Source: Hydractinia symbiolongicarpus (lineage: Eukaryota; Cnidaria; Hydrozoa; Anthoathecata; Hydractiniidae). From it: a DNA stretch of 62,000 bases. Below are positions 12,601 through 23,643 of this stretch, one piece after another. The stretch lies in NCBI RefSeq assembly GCF_029227915.1, contig NC_079876.1, forward strand, positions 25,455,828 to 25,517,827, read 5' to 3'. The notes beneath the pieces were generated by a model. The model searched no databases. It was not told the origin of the DNA and saw only the letters and a list, made by a program, of their open reading frames with translations. Each line of letters begins with the position of its first letter. The stretch's first letter is position 1. The position numbers were made by a program, and so were the translations under genes.

Positions 12601-14285
12601 GAAAGCATGGGAAAAGCATGGGAAACTCGCTAGTTTTTTTTCCTACTAAATGCAGCGGTTTCTGTAGTTATTGATCTCGACAAGAATGAAACTGTGACAA
12701 CGCAAACCACACAATTACCTATTACTTCTATTAAATACTATCCATAACTTGTTATTACTAAAACATTACTGTATGGTCAGGCTAGTTACATTTACTAAGG
12801 CTAGCCAGTAGACGTAACGTTGGTAGAAAGGAACAACATTCGAAAAAAGGCTTTAATTTTTACTCATCTTGCAATGCTAAGCAATCTTCAGTTAAATCCA
12901 CCCTGAAAGCTCGCCTTCCCTTGATCCAAATTCACTGCATTGTCGTACTGCAAAACGAAAGTGGACCACATTATTCGTCTGCCTTATAAGGTCCTTTTTT
13001 CATGGTGAATTTCGCATTATGCGTCATATATTATGAGAGAACTTTGCGTTGTTAATGTCTTTGATAAAAAAAAGTTTTCGTTCCTTTGAAATTAACAACA
13101 TGGTTAACGTTAATATGTAGATAAAAACGCCTATGCAAATTTCAGTATGCATATTGCCATGGATACAAAACATAATAAGATGACCCGCCAGCGTAATCTG
13201 TTAACATGTCTAATCTGATAATACTGACTACTACTTTTTCATAGCTCCTTGACGATGGATTACGAAGACATAATTTAATTTTTTAAGACATTATTGATCA
13301 CAAAGGAGCTACGTAAGATAGATCGTGTAGTGCAAACGTTTAGAAACATGAATCAGCTTGTTCCGGACACTCACCAGTAAAGCAGTTTTTTGTCGGGCAT
13401 CTTTTGTGCAAAGGTTCATGACGGTGATCCTAAAATAACCGACGTTATACTTCCCTATCTGTAGAACTAGAAAATTTGGTTATAAACTGAGGTGTTTGCC
13501 AGTACGAAATCAGTTTTACTCTTTAGGTAAGCATTGTTATTGAACAGTTTGTTTATTTATGTCAAAGTGAATAGTCCACTGGTCATGAAAATTGCAATGA
13601 TCTTTTGTTTGTTGTTGTATTTTTCCAGAAAAGAGAAAAAACACAGCAAAATTTCATGCTTGCCGATGTTTCTATGCTGTTCCTATTTATTAGCTATTTA
13701 AATCCCTTTTTTTAATATCTTTCTTTAAGAATGTACGATAGCAAAGTTGCATTTAATGTGCGGTGAATCTTGAACCTGCATACAAAAAAACGAAAACCTG
13801 ACATAACGTGGCATTTCTGCAACCTTGCTGACGAAAAAATGCCTAATCCCAGTTAACTCTTTTATTATTCCTCGTTAAAACCGACATACGAGATTCTCCT
13901 TATAAGGTTATGCTACTGCCGGAGATGAAACGTCATTGCATAATTAATTTATTGCGAGGATTGATAACTTAATTAATTAGAGATTATAATTAATAGGAAG
14001 AAAGTTTCGGTTTTGGTATATAAGCAATTAACAGCTTGTTAATAGGTCGAAAGTAAAAGCAAATAAAAGCGTAATTAAATATCCGCCATGTTGGTGACAT
14101 TTTACCATTGACTAACATGGCGCATACTGCTGCGACCATACGTTGCGCACGCTTCAGAATGCGCTGAATAGCATATCAATTTATGTCAAATCTTTCTGAA
14201 TGCAGAAAGAAAAAGAAAATTTCATCATAAAGTTAATCATTTTTTAAGTTTTTTTTAACAAACTTTCTTGTAACTTTCTGTTGCA
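9684..14285. other. Long gene-free intergenic region
   Basis: No exon with a recognisable domain was found on either strand. The part nearest the ETS gene probably holds its 5' UTR and promoter. At about 10873-10915 there is a short sequence, GACTAGTCGTGGAAAGTCCG to TTATTATTAT, that resembles the two ends of the 565-bp repeat joined with the middle missing. A poly-A run lies near 11890. The frames at 11090 and 11492 have no supporting features. Confidence 0.4.
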
Positions 14286-14560
14286 GACTACAACCCAGGA
14301 AAATATTAAGCTACAATCCAGGAGAATATTAGGCTACAACACTGGAAAATATTAGGCTACAACCCCAAGAAACATTAGGCTACAGCCCTGGACAATTTTA
14401 GGCTACAACCTGAAACAATATTAGGCTACAACCCTGGACAATATTAGGCTACAATCCAGGAGAATATTAGGCTACAACCCTGGTCAATATTAGGCTACAA
14501 CCCTGGACAATATTAGGCTACAGCCCTGGACAATTTTAGGCTACAACACTGAACATAATG
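14286..14560 (+). repeat. Minisatellite, 12 units of 23 bp
   Basis: Twelve near-identical units begin GCTACAACCCTGG and end in AATATTAG, with a constant 23-bp period and only substitutions between units. Unit variants recur (for example the 'cagccctggacaattttag' form in units 5 and 11), which points to duplication of blocks of units. Neighbouring sequence is not repetitive. Confidence 0.95.
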
Positions 14561-15074
14561 TTTTTGCAAAAGGTTGTATTCTATTTCAAGAAATTGTAAA
14601 ACGATATTACTTGAATAATACTCTGATGCTGATAGGCCGTTTGTGGTAAGAATTACTTATGCTTATAAAAAGCACTTTTAACAAAAAGTGGAAATTATAT
14701 GTAACAAATTGTAATCGCATCGCCGACGTCATAAAATATGGCCGTTGTCCAAAATAATTGTAATCAAGTTTAATAACTTAATGACATAATACGGATAATT
14801 AAACGCTTAACGAGCTATCGTCTTTGGTTAGTGACATGTTGGTTATAAAAGTCGTTGTAATGACATTATACGGATGTTGAGTTGACGTATGATATTGACG
14901 ACAGATTGTTAAAAGTTGGCGCAGTTTTTTCGGCACGATCTTACTTACGAAAATACGATGAGCACGTGCTGAAAGAAAGTAACATCGTTTTTTTAATCAT
15001 ACGTTTTGTTTGCATTATTTTGCTTTTATAGATTGTAATCTTTACTAGCTATTTTTGAACAACTCCCCCCTTTT
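14561..15074. other. Intergenic, nothing recognised
   Basis: AT-rich sequence between the minisatellite and the SINE candidate. No open frame of note and no repeat detected. Confidence 0.4.
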
Positions 15075-15079
15075 TATGT

Positions 15080-15252
15080 ATCTTTGCGGTGGCGCATTTG
15101 GCTGGTAACCACAAAGTCTCAGGTTTGAGTCTCCACTGCGATACATTTTCAATGTCAGCCGATTTGGTGCCGTCTACTCCCAGCGAATCGACTTGTGTGG
15201 CAGCCAAGAAAGTGAGAATAATGCTATACGTATCTCTGGTGGAAGATAACAC
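15080..15252 (+). mobile_element. tRNA-derived SINE candidate
   Basis: A pol III A-box-like stretch (tggcgcatttggctggtaac, about 15090) is followed about 30 bases later by a B-box-like GGTTTGAGTCTCC. About 120 bases of unrelated tail follow (ccgtctactcccagcgaatc and onward). This head-plus-tail structure is typical of tRNA-derived SINEs. The tRNA-like part does not fold into an intact tRNA, so I do not call a tRNA gene. No clear target-site duplication was found. Confidence 0.5.
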
Positions 15253-15509
15253 GGTTTAATGGTCTCACAACCAAGGCCTTTTATTAATTTGCGACTTATT
15301 TCTAGCAGAAGTCAATATGACACTTTGAAAGAAATCATTCTGACGTGTCTTTTTTAATAGTATTCTTAAAAAAATAAGTATTAAAAAAAACAAATCTTGG
15401 ATTGCGTGTCCTTCCTCTCCGGTGGAGTATTCAGAGTATCGGGTATAGGATAGGATGTTGTGTGGGCAAAAGAATGACCTAGAGACAAGGGCTTCATCAG
15501 ACGCACAGG

Positions 15510-15660
15510 CCTTGTTTTTTGTGAAACTACTTGACCTGGTTTTAGCAGTAGGTCATTGGACCTAGAAAAAATAAATCATCTTCAGACCTTGTTTTTTGTG
15601 AAACTACTTGACCTGACTTTAGCGGTAGGTCATGGGACCTAGAAAAAATACATCATCTTT
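15510..15660 (+). repeat. Tandem duplication, 77-bp period
   Basis: The block starting CCTTGTTTTTTGTGAAAC at 15510 is repeated at 15587 with few substitutions, including the 'gacctagaaaaaata' segment near the end of each unit. Confidence 0.85.
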
Positions 15661-15738
15661 AAAAAATTATCTCTCAAACTAAGAGTAGGCGATTTTTAAC
15701 AGATAAGTTAATTAAGGAAGGAAAAGCACGGATGCACC

Positions 15739-15816
15739 TAGAAGCACACACGTACGTAGAAGCACACACGTACCTTGAAGCACACACGTACCTAGAAGCA
15801 CACACGCACCTAGAAG
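15739..15816 (+). repeat. 18-bp tandem repeat, four units plus a partial
   Basis: Units of the form TAGAAGCACACACGTACC repeat four times with single-base differences, followed by a partial TAGAAGAC. It lies within 80 bases of the 77-bp duplication. Confidence 0.9.
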
Positions 15817-16783
15817 ACATTTGGGATGAACCTAAACTACAGTATCCTTTCTCTAGCTACATATGGTACTCGCCCCCAATCTAAAAATATAAAAAATATT
15901 CGCCAAGGATCTAGCAGACTGTGTTTTTATTATAATGTCATGAAAGCAAATAATAGAAATGATGAAGATCCATCCATTTATATGTCCACCCAAGGTGCTT
16001 TAAGAAGGCTTTGTCATATTTTCAAGATTATTTGTTGTCTTTTTAACACAATTTGGTATATTGCATTGCAGTAACTATTATTATTACCGCAAGCTTTGTA
16101 CTTGGAGGTAATAGAGTTCGTCCGAAGCTATAAAAGAAATAACCCGAAAAATTTAATACATAAATTTTTGCAGTGCACCTAGTACAGCTGAATGTCGTCC
16201 CCGAACGTTTTTTCCTTTGTAGCATCACTTGTTACTTTACAGTTTCTGTTCCCTCTTAACAATTTACACCGCCAATATGTCTACTGATTATATTTGGAGT
16301 TTTACGGATTAGCAGCCTTTAGACTTTGTCTGTGTCTTTTTAGTATTAACCCTTGGACACAAAAGACAGTTTAATAAATAAATTTGTAAAATATTCATTT
16401 AATTTGTGTCCTTGCTTTCTACTACTTTTTTAATTTTTTTTATAATCTCAACAGATAACAAAAATCCTTGCTGTTGATTTAAAAGATTACATAGAGTATA
16501 ATCACACCGTTTTTACTTTGAAGGAATAGGCGATTTCAACATCGTGCAAAAGTAGAAAATTAATTAGATGACAACAAATTATTTATTACTAATTGTACTA
16601 TTATTCGACACTTATTCGCCCAAAGCAAATTGTTTTAAAAGCACCAAGTAAATGTTTGTAATAATTTAAAAGTTTATTCTTTTTTCTTTTATGATTTTAT
16701 CCATATTTCTAACTTATCTATTAAATTTTTCCACAGGGTTTTTATTCTTTCACCAGATGCTTATACATCCTTGCAGCAATGCA

Positions 16784-16811
16784 AGGCGACATACTACGAA
16801 GTATGTCGCCT
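16784..16811. repeat. Perfect 12-bp inverted repeat with 4-base spacer
   Basis: The left arm AGGCGACATACT (16784-16795) and right arm AGTATGTCGCCT (16800-16811) are exact complements around ACGA. No T-run follows and there is no adjacent gene, so a terminator or RNA role is not supported. Confidence 0.85.
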
Positions 16812-16863
16812 CTTATACTACATGTTCTAGGAAGATAGCATGGGATTGTTAGGGAGATAGCAT

Positions 16864-16995
16864 GGGAGCGATAGCCCAGTCGGTAGAACAATCGTCTAGC
16901 AAGTGAGAGGTCGCGGAATTAGGTCCCACACTCGATCGACCATATTTGCAGCACTTGGGAAGATGATATCTAGGCTTAGTGGTTGAGATATCAAT
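16864..16995 (+). mobile_element. tRNA-derived SINE candidate
   Basis: The head, GGGAGCGATAGCCCAGTCGG followed by TAGAAC, matches a pol III A box. The B-box area (gaggtcgcggaattaggtccc) is degenerate. A tail follows (atatttgcagcacttgggaag through ggttgagatatc). The phrase 'gatagcatggga' is duplicated just upstream. The degenerate B box argues against an active tRNA gene. Confidence 0.5.
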
Positions 16996-17604
16996 AAATT
17001 AATAAGATATGAAACGTAGGAGACAAATTTAACTATATCCAAACTTTTTATGATGCGTATATTAAGTTACATTCCAAAAGATTTTCCTCTTTTTCTAATC
17101 TCAAGTACTAACAAAAATTCCTGCTGTTGATTTAAAAGATAACATAGATATTAAGGCTACATTTTACTCTAATGGATTAGGGGATGACGACACTATGCGA
17201 AAGTATAAAATTCTTTTTGATAAGCCACAAAGAAAAAAAGATGAAACACGATAAAAAATTCTATTTTAAAACATCTATTTGTTGCGCAATAAATTTGTGC
17301 GTAGAAAGATAGAAAGTAGAAAGACAAAAAAAGAATGGTTACGTTAAAGGTATGTCTTTCCATACATTCCGAATAAAGCATTCTATTTCTCCAGTAATTC
17401 TTTTAAGTCTACTTGTGTATAGAAATCATTATTAATATTAACCATATAATCAATTTGGATATACCTATGGATTGATTGGAATCAGAAAACAGGAAAATCC
17501 TAGAGGTAATCCTTGCATTTGGTTTAAAGGATAACATATGATGACAAGTTTTTACTTAAAAGTATTATGATTGCGACATCTATCGTGCCAAAGTAGAAAA
17601 TTAC

Positions 17605-18120
17605 CGCAGCTCGAAAGGAAGTATAACGGAAAACCTAAATATTTATAGAGCCTAACTAGAGCCTAGTCTTAATTAAGGGGAATTAAATACTAAATAAATA
17701 ATTTTTATTTTTGATACTCAGTTACTACAACCATATAAGTAATTAAATTTATGTGGTCTTACTGTTTTGTACGACTCCAAGTGCGTACGCCTAAAAATAT
17801 GGCTAGAAATCTCGACCCATTCCACTAAGTTCGTAAAAAGACTGAAATAAACGCGGTCTATGTTGATGCATAGTGCAAAAAAATGCAAGTGTGTGTAGCA
17901 ACTAACCAAATTCAGCTACCAATCATCGTCAGTGTTGATCATTTTGATTTAATTTATATATTTAGTTAATAAATTTATACATTAAAATATGTTATCACTT
18001 TCGGTTGCACAACTCGTGATTTATGTGATTGACTTCTTGCTGCTTACTTGTTGCATGATAGCATGCACGTAATGCTCTCTTCAAGCTGTTCTTGTCACAG
18101 ATCATGTGGCATTTTTTAAG
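17605..18120. other. Intergenic, nothing recognised
   Basis: AT-rich sequence. The minus-strand frame at 17718-17909 has no recognisable features. Confidence 0.35.
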
Positions 18121-18786
18121 GGGCTGTTCACATAAAGGCAAGCTGGACCGGTTTAACGGGCTTCCTCGCTTAGCCGAGTTTTCGCCATGGTTTAAAAAAT
18201 CTTCTGAAAAAACTTTAAATTCATTCTCCTAAATGTATATGTGAGGTGAACCAAAATGAATTTAAATTGCAAAAATCCTTCCACAAATTGGAATCCACAA
18301 AAATGCTAAGAAATAATACTTATATTTTGCACAACAACGCCAAAAACAATGTTATTTATCCTTGCCGATATCTCAGCGGAATGGAACTTTTTTATGTATA
18401 AGCACACCAGTCCAGATAACCAGGCTGGATTATTTTTTTAAAAAAATTTGTTTTTGCAAACAAATATTTTCCTAAGGAATAACTTGTTTTGCCAATAAAA
18501 TTATGTAACTTTATAAACTAGATGGACATCATATTATATCCACGAAAAACAAATTAATTTGTGAAAACCTTCCAGATGAATAACATTGTTTTCAGATGAA
18601 TAACGTTGTTTTTAGCGCTGTAGTCTAAAATAAAATCATTATTTGGAAGCATTTTTGTGGATTCCATTTTGTTAAAGAGTCTTTGTAACTTAAATTCATT
18701 TTGGAGCGCGCTGTAAAATATATAAACAAACTTGCGTGACTTTTCTCAGCCCGCCTAACCGAGCCAACTTATCTCATATGTACAGC
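18121..18786. mobile_element. Foldback (MITE-like) element with long imperfect inverted arms
   Basis: The outer arms pair GGCTGTTCACATAAAGGC at the left with the complement of 'cgagccaacttatctcatatgtacagc' at the right, about 40 bases with mismatches. Inner arms also pair: 'ccacaaattggaatccacaa' near 18280 and 'catttttgtggattccattt' near 18650, and both sides carry 'aaattcat' in mirrored positions. No open reading frame is present. Size and structure fit a non-autonomous DNA transposon. A target duplication is not clear. Confidence 0.55.
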
Positions 18787-19120
18787 TAAGTTAACAATGC
18801 TACCAGGAGTTGACCAAAATAATAAAGGAAAATAGTATTTTTAAGAAGATTTCAGGATCAATGTTGAACTTAAATATGGAACCTCTTATACCACGGGTGA
18901 AAATGTTTTACAATGACTTTTAAACAATTTTTTTTTTTGCAAGCTCATAAGATTTTGAAGAACATGATGCGAAGGAAGCATAGAATTCTCGCCCAACCTG
19001 CTTTAGCGTTTTCATTCACATATCAGAAAGATTCACTTTTCTCTTGGGAGATATTCTCTTGTTGAACCCTTGAACCTTCATTCAACATTATGCTCTTTAT
19101 TTGTGCTGTCAAAATGAAAC

Positions 19121-19207
19121 CAACCTCGTTCCCAGGGCATTTTGCCTTGTTGATGAAGCTGTCCGTTATAACGGCTCAGGGGCCACAAGACCATGAGGAC
19201 GAGGTTG
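19121..19207. mobile_element. 87-bp micro-MITE of the CAACCTCG family
   Basis: It begins CAACCTCGTTCCCAGGGC and ends with the complement, CGAGGTTG. The flanks are AAAATGAAAC (19111-19120) and AAAATGTAAC (19208-19217), a 10-bp target duplication with one mismatch. It is far too short to encode anything. Confidence 0.75.
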
Positions 19208-21115
19208 AAAATGTAACAAATCTTGTAGGCCCTAAATAATTTTAGAATTGGTGGAGGTAAATAATTTAGTATCTGGTAAGGCCCAACTATGGTTGGAGCC
19301 GACCTGTCAGATTTTTCTTTTCAAATTTGAGCTGTCTAGAATTCACTCTAATTTCTATACTTTCGGTTTCAGGTTTTCCACAAAAAATAACTCTAATATT
19401 AAAGGGAAAAAACGTTGGTGATGTGTAACAGCTGTGTTACGCTTTAAACTCAAGAAAGGATGATGAACTATCACACAAAGTACAAAATGGTTGACTGCAA
19501 CCAACACGGAACATTATTATGTGCGCTTTGTCCGTCGGTCGTGTTAAGGTGACAATCTGTCTCCAAATTGCTCCCTAGCAGACCTCTTGCTGTGAATTTT
19601 TGTTACCAGGACTAGTCTTATTGATTTTACACAGCCAGTTACAAACAACATTCTGCTTACAGAATATTGCTGTTAGTCAGGTAAGAGATATAGTTAAGAC
19701 GCATTTCTTCAATTTTTTAAATATCCCACCCATTTTTGACAACATATTAAAAATATTTTTTTCCTAGGCCATCTTTGTAGGGACTATGGTTGTTAGGCTT
19801 TTGTTTGAACACTCTGGCAAATATATATAACGATATTTCAGTTAAAGACTCAAGATATGATATTTTCTTAATGACAAGAACATTAGCTATTGTCAGAGAA
19901 TACTATTCCCCTTTTTACCCCATCCCTCAGCATCAACTGCATCTGCTTTATTGAAGCATGCAACCTCCCAGCAAAAAATTATGCCTAATTTTTAGTTCCT
20001 GCCACATTTTCCAAAATATCTTTTCCAGGTTTGTAGCTAGCTTGCTGTACAGTTCAGTTAAAGGATCACATAGATAATTTATCTCGGTTAGTTTGAACTG
20101 TATCGAGGTTTGTAATGCATGATTTTTTATGGCTAGTTGGATAAGTCCATATTTTCTTACCGTTTTTACTGTTAACTACAGAAGCGTTTCTATAGGCGTA
20201 GCGCAATGTTATGATTTTGAATTCTGCACTGAAATCAATGGACATGCGCGAGCATACACAGGGGTAAATATTATAAATAACGAAGGATAAGGAAAAGTAA
20301 TAAAAAAATCCTACAATGAAATTCTCGCAACTTGTTCTTGAAAAGAGAAGAGGCAATGAAATTATTATCAGTGCCTGTTTGTATTTCATGAAAAAGATAA
20401 AAGCTAATTAACTAATGTTGTCCTTTGTGACCGTAATTTTCATCCTTATGCACACTCAATTCTTTATAGTTCTGCTTGTTTTGCCTCATGTGCGTATCTT
20501 GCGGAAATTTGTAAATACCTGAAAGGCATTAATTTTCCTCCTAACATTCCACGAGAATTAAATTTCGCAAATTTCGCGAGCAAAGAATTTGATGACATTT
20601 CGTTTCCAAATTATATCGTTTTTCTAGTTCTTTTATGTAGGAGACATAACAAAATAACTGCTAGAGTTGATATTCATGTAATATATGATATGCAGTAGCG
20701 AATCAGACGAAAAGGATTAGTGTCAATCATTTTTTACTTATGATTTTCGCGGAAACTATTTTTTTACCAAATAGGCAATAACTAGCAGGTATTTGAAATC
20801 TCGACTTTAGGATTTTAAAATACTTACCCATCTTTTTTTTCTTTTAGTTCCAAATTTTTATTAAGCTTTTATTCGCCCAATCATTTTTGTCCAAAATCCT
20901 TTGCTTCAAACGCTGCAAACATCCGCTTTTCCATTATTTCTGTGCCTCTCAGATAAAATGCTCAACACTCGAACTTGCTTTGATTCTTCCTCTTTTCCTT
21001 CTTCTTTGATCACCTTCAACGCAGTACTATAAAATAAAGAGTCTCATTTCAATAATACAAATTGAAATTTAATTTCCAGTAAAGATTTAGTGAATTGATA
21101 TGTTTTTTATAAAAG

Positions 21116-21214
21116 TCTCGTCCCCAGGGTCTTGTGGTCCCTGAGCCGTTATTACCGAGTGGCCAAGTGGCCGGTATCAACTTCAACAAGGCAAAATATC
21201 GTGGAAAGGAGGTT
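21116..21214. mobile_element. Diverged CAACCTCG-family micro-MITE
   Basis: The left side, CTCGTCCCCAGGGTCTTGTGG followed by ccctgagccgttat, matches the complement of the right arm of the 19121 element. The right end, ggaggttgg, is a decayed terminus. No target duplication is visible. Confidence 0.55.
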
Positions 21215-22119
21215 GGCAGCATAACATATTCGCTCAGGCTTTAAGTTTCGTACTTTTCAGACTTAACTGTTGATCAATCGTGGCTTGTTGACTATCTGGT
21301 TTGAAAAAGAAGACCAAATTGAGTGTTTGATTTTTTGTATGAACATGACGTTTTGTACCTTGAAACTAAGGGAACTTCTAACTCCCTCACTATTGGCAAA
21401 ATGAGAAAGCTATCAAGTGATAGATTGAAGAGGATCTTGCTGAAAAAAGGTTTAAGGGTCTAGCTTTACATATTTTAAGAAAACTCCTTTAAAATTAACC
21501 TTGGAAATGTTGTTATAATCTGTTTTCACACTTTTTTATTTATTTATCCACTTCACGCTGGACTGAAGTTCTTTTGTTCTTTGCTTATAAAAACATGTAT
21601 TTTGACGTATTTTCGAATCGTGTTGTTGGAAGTAATTTGCTCAAGGGAGTCTAAAAATGCACCAATCTTGTATAGTTGGTACGCGCAAAAGAAACATACG
21701 CTAAAACTGATATGAGAATGGAGGTTATTATAAATGACGAAAATTAAGGGAAGGCTACATCGCATCGGCTTGAGTTTTTTTTAATTGCTAAAATAAGGAG
21801 AAAAATAATTCCTGCAAAGTAACCCCTCCAATATTTTAGTGATAAAAAAGTCGGTATGAAGTTTTTTTGTTAAACTTTTTCAATTTTTTTGCAGGGGTTT
21901 TTACCACCTTGGTTCTTTCGCATATCTTTCCTATTCTACTGCATTAAAAAGTTGGATATTTTTAAATTTAAATTTTCAGTTAAATTTTTTAACAAAATTT
22001 TGCTAAATACCTTTGCATGTATTTTTTGTTAAAAAAGTGTGGCTAAAACAAAGAGCAATAAACATTATCAGCAGGCGCTTAGTCACTGACTGCTGGCTAA
22101 ATTATACCAACACAGTCAC

Positions 22120-22281
22120 TTTTACAGACTATATTTTATCAACTGTCACTTTTTGCTTACAAAATTTTACCAATATATTTTTAATAAATATATCTAACCA
22201 ATTTTACAGACTAAATTTTATCAACTGTCACTTTTTGCTTACAAAATTTTGCCAACATAGCCACTTTTACGGACAAACTTT
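22120..22281 (+). repeat. Tandem duplication, 82-bp period
   Basis: The block from TTTTACAGACT through 'tcaactgtcactttttgct' and 'acaaaattttaccaa' occurs at 22120 and again at 22202. The open frame across it (22013-22315) is repeat-encoded and not called as a gene. Confidence 0.8.
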
Positions 22282-22875
22282 TTTAAGTAATAATGGGAAC
22301 AAACTTTTCTTTTAAAGCAAGCAATATTTGAAATAAAAAATAGATAAACAATGCAAACGAAATTTACAAATTCTCATTTTATAATAATTAATCATGTTGC
22401 TGCCGAAAAAGGTCAAGGGAGAAGAATTTACTAAAACAAGCAGTTTAAATAATGGGAGGCATGAATTACAAATTAATTTTTCAGGAAGTGTGCTAATTCA
22501 AGGTTAGCCTGTAATCAATATTAAGTTTAGGTGGAACCATTTTGGATAGCTTTTCATAAAATTGCAGAAGAGCGTGTGGTGTACTGAACATAGAACTGCT
22601 CAAAGAAAAGCTGCTTTGACATTAAGTCTATATCATGTCATGTGCTTGTATCACTTTATACTTTCCGAAATATCTTAGCTAAAGATAGAACCTCTACACC
22701 AGAAACGATTACCATATTACAAAGCAACTGGCTATGACGCTAAAAAACGACTGCCGTGAAAATTTATTTGAATTGCTGTAGAAATATTTGTTTGTAAATA
22801 ACATGTGCTAGTCGGTTTCAAAATTGTGTATAAATACAGGTTATCTGTATTAAAAAAATTCTCTCAAATATAATA

Positions 22876-23643
22876 TTAGTCTAATTTGTTAGGCTTTTTC
22901 ACCAAAGCATACACACGAGTGTATGTTAGCAAATATTCCCCATTTTTGTTTCTTTCAAACTCCAATTTACCTTCATTTTCACGACACAGCTCAATAATGT
23001 CAATTTCAGAATATACTGTGGCACTCAACCATATCAAAAACTGGTTTAGTGCCGAAAAAACAAATGTATGTTCTGTAGTGTATATTTTCACAATCTCAAA
23101 ACCGCATTCTTTCAATCTTTCTTCATATATTTCATCGGTTGGCATTTCTGTTTTTCGCACACAAGGAGCGCCACCTTTCTCCTCTACAAGTCTATATATC
23201 TCTTTAATAACATCAGGTATTTTTACCATGCAACCAAATCTGAACATCCCATCAGGTTTAAGTAAAGCAAAAACGTTTTGAAAGGTTTTCCATTTCTCTT
23301 CATCTACCATCCAATGCAGAACCGCACTTGAACAGACCACATCAAAATTCGGAAGATCAGTTGGCATATCACCAGCATTCACACACAAAAATTCCATATT
23401 TGAAATACGAGAATATGTTTCTCTTGCAATGTCAATCCTGTCTTTATCAGGATCAATACCAAGAACATATCCATCCTTTCCTACAAGATCAGTTAAAAGT
23501 GAAGTAAAATTTCCAGTTCCACATCCAATGTCTAGACATCTAAAACCTGTTTTTATATCCAATTCTGATATTAAATTAATAAACAATTCTTTTTGGACAA
23601 GATGGTTTTGGTTCTTGTAACTTTCAGCGTTATTTTGCGACAT
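22876..23643 (-). CDS. Class I SAM-dependent methyltransferase, intronless
   Basis: Predicted 255-residue enzyme transferring a methyl group from S-adenosylmethionine to an unknown acceptor, probably cytosolic (no signal peptide or membrane segment). Motif I is CLDIGCGTGNF at residues 36-46. The acidic ribose-binding residue is D64 in LGIDPD. Motif II/III is the NAGDMP region (89-94). Motif IV is FDVVCSSAVLHW (100-111), followed by LLKPDG (127-132). The overall plan resembles the trans-aconitate, BioC and juvenile-hormone-acid methyltransferase groups (methyltransferase-11/25 folds). The substrate cannot be read from sequence. The ATG at 23643 gives a full-length fold. The single-exon structure contrasts with the other genes here and may mean a retrocopy, an acquired gene or an ancestrally intronless one. 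Confidence 0.88.
   Translation of the reverse strand: MSQNNAESYKNQNHLVQKELFINLISELDIKTGFRCLDIGCGTGNFTSLLTDLVGKDGYVLGIDPDKDRIDIARETYSRISNMEFLCVNAGDMPTDLPNFDVVCSSAVLHWMVDEEKWKTFQNVFALLKPDGMFRFGCMVKIPDVIKEIYRLVEEKGGAPCVRKTEMPTDEIYEERLKECGFEIVKIYTTEHTFVFSALNQFLIWLSATVYSEIDIIELCRENEGKLEFERNKNGEYLLTYTRVYALVKKPNKLD

Larger units (their letters stand above)
16444..17604 (+). repeat. Three diverged copies of a roughly 120-bp repeat
   Basis: Copies lie at about 16444-16562, 17096-17215 and 17481-17604. Each contains in order a 'ccttgctgttgatttaaaaga-taacata' block, a 'tttttactt...ggaataggcgat' block and a 'cgacatc..gtgcaaaagtagaaaatta' block. They are separated by unrelated DNA, including the SINE candidate at 16864. 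Confidence 0.6.
18787..22119. other. Gene-poor region with short MITEs
   Basis: No exon was recognised. It contains the two short elements listed separately (19121-19207 and 21116-21214). The minus-strand frame at 20066-20389 shows no domain, paired splice sites or conserved motif. Confidence 0.35.

Noticed and set aside
14286-14560. Interstitial telomeric repeat (contains TTAGGC)
   Set aside because: TTAGGC occurs once per 23-bp unit rather than as contiguous hexamers, so it is an ordinary minisatellite.
22886-23281. Plus-strand 131-codon frame
   Set aside because: Shadow of the minus-strand methyltransferase, whose motifs are unambiguous.
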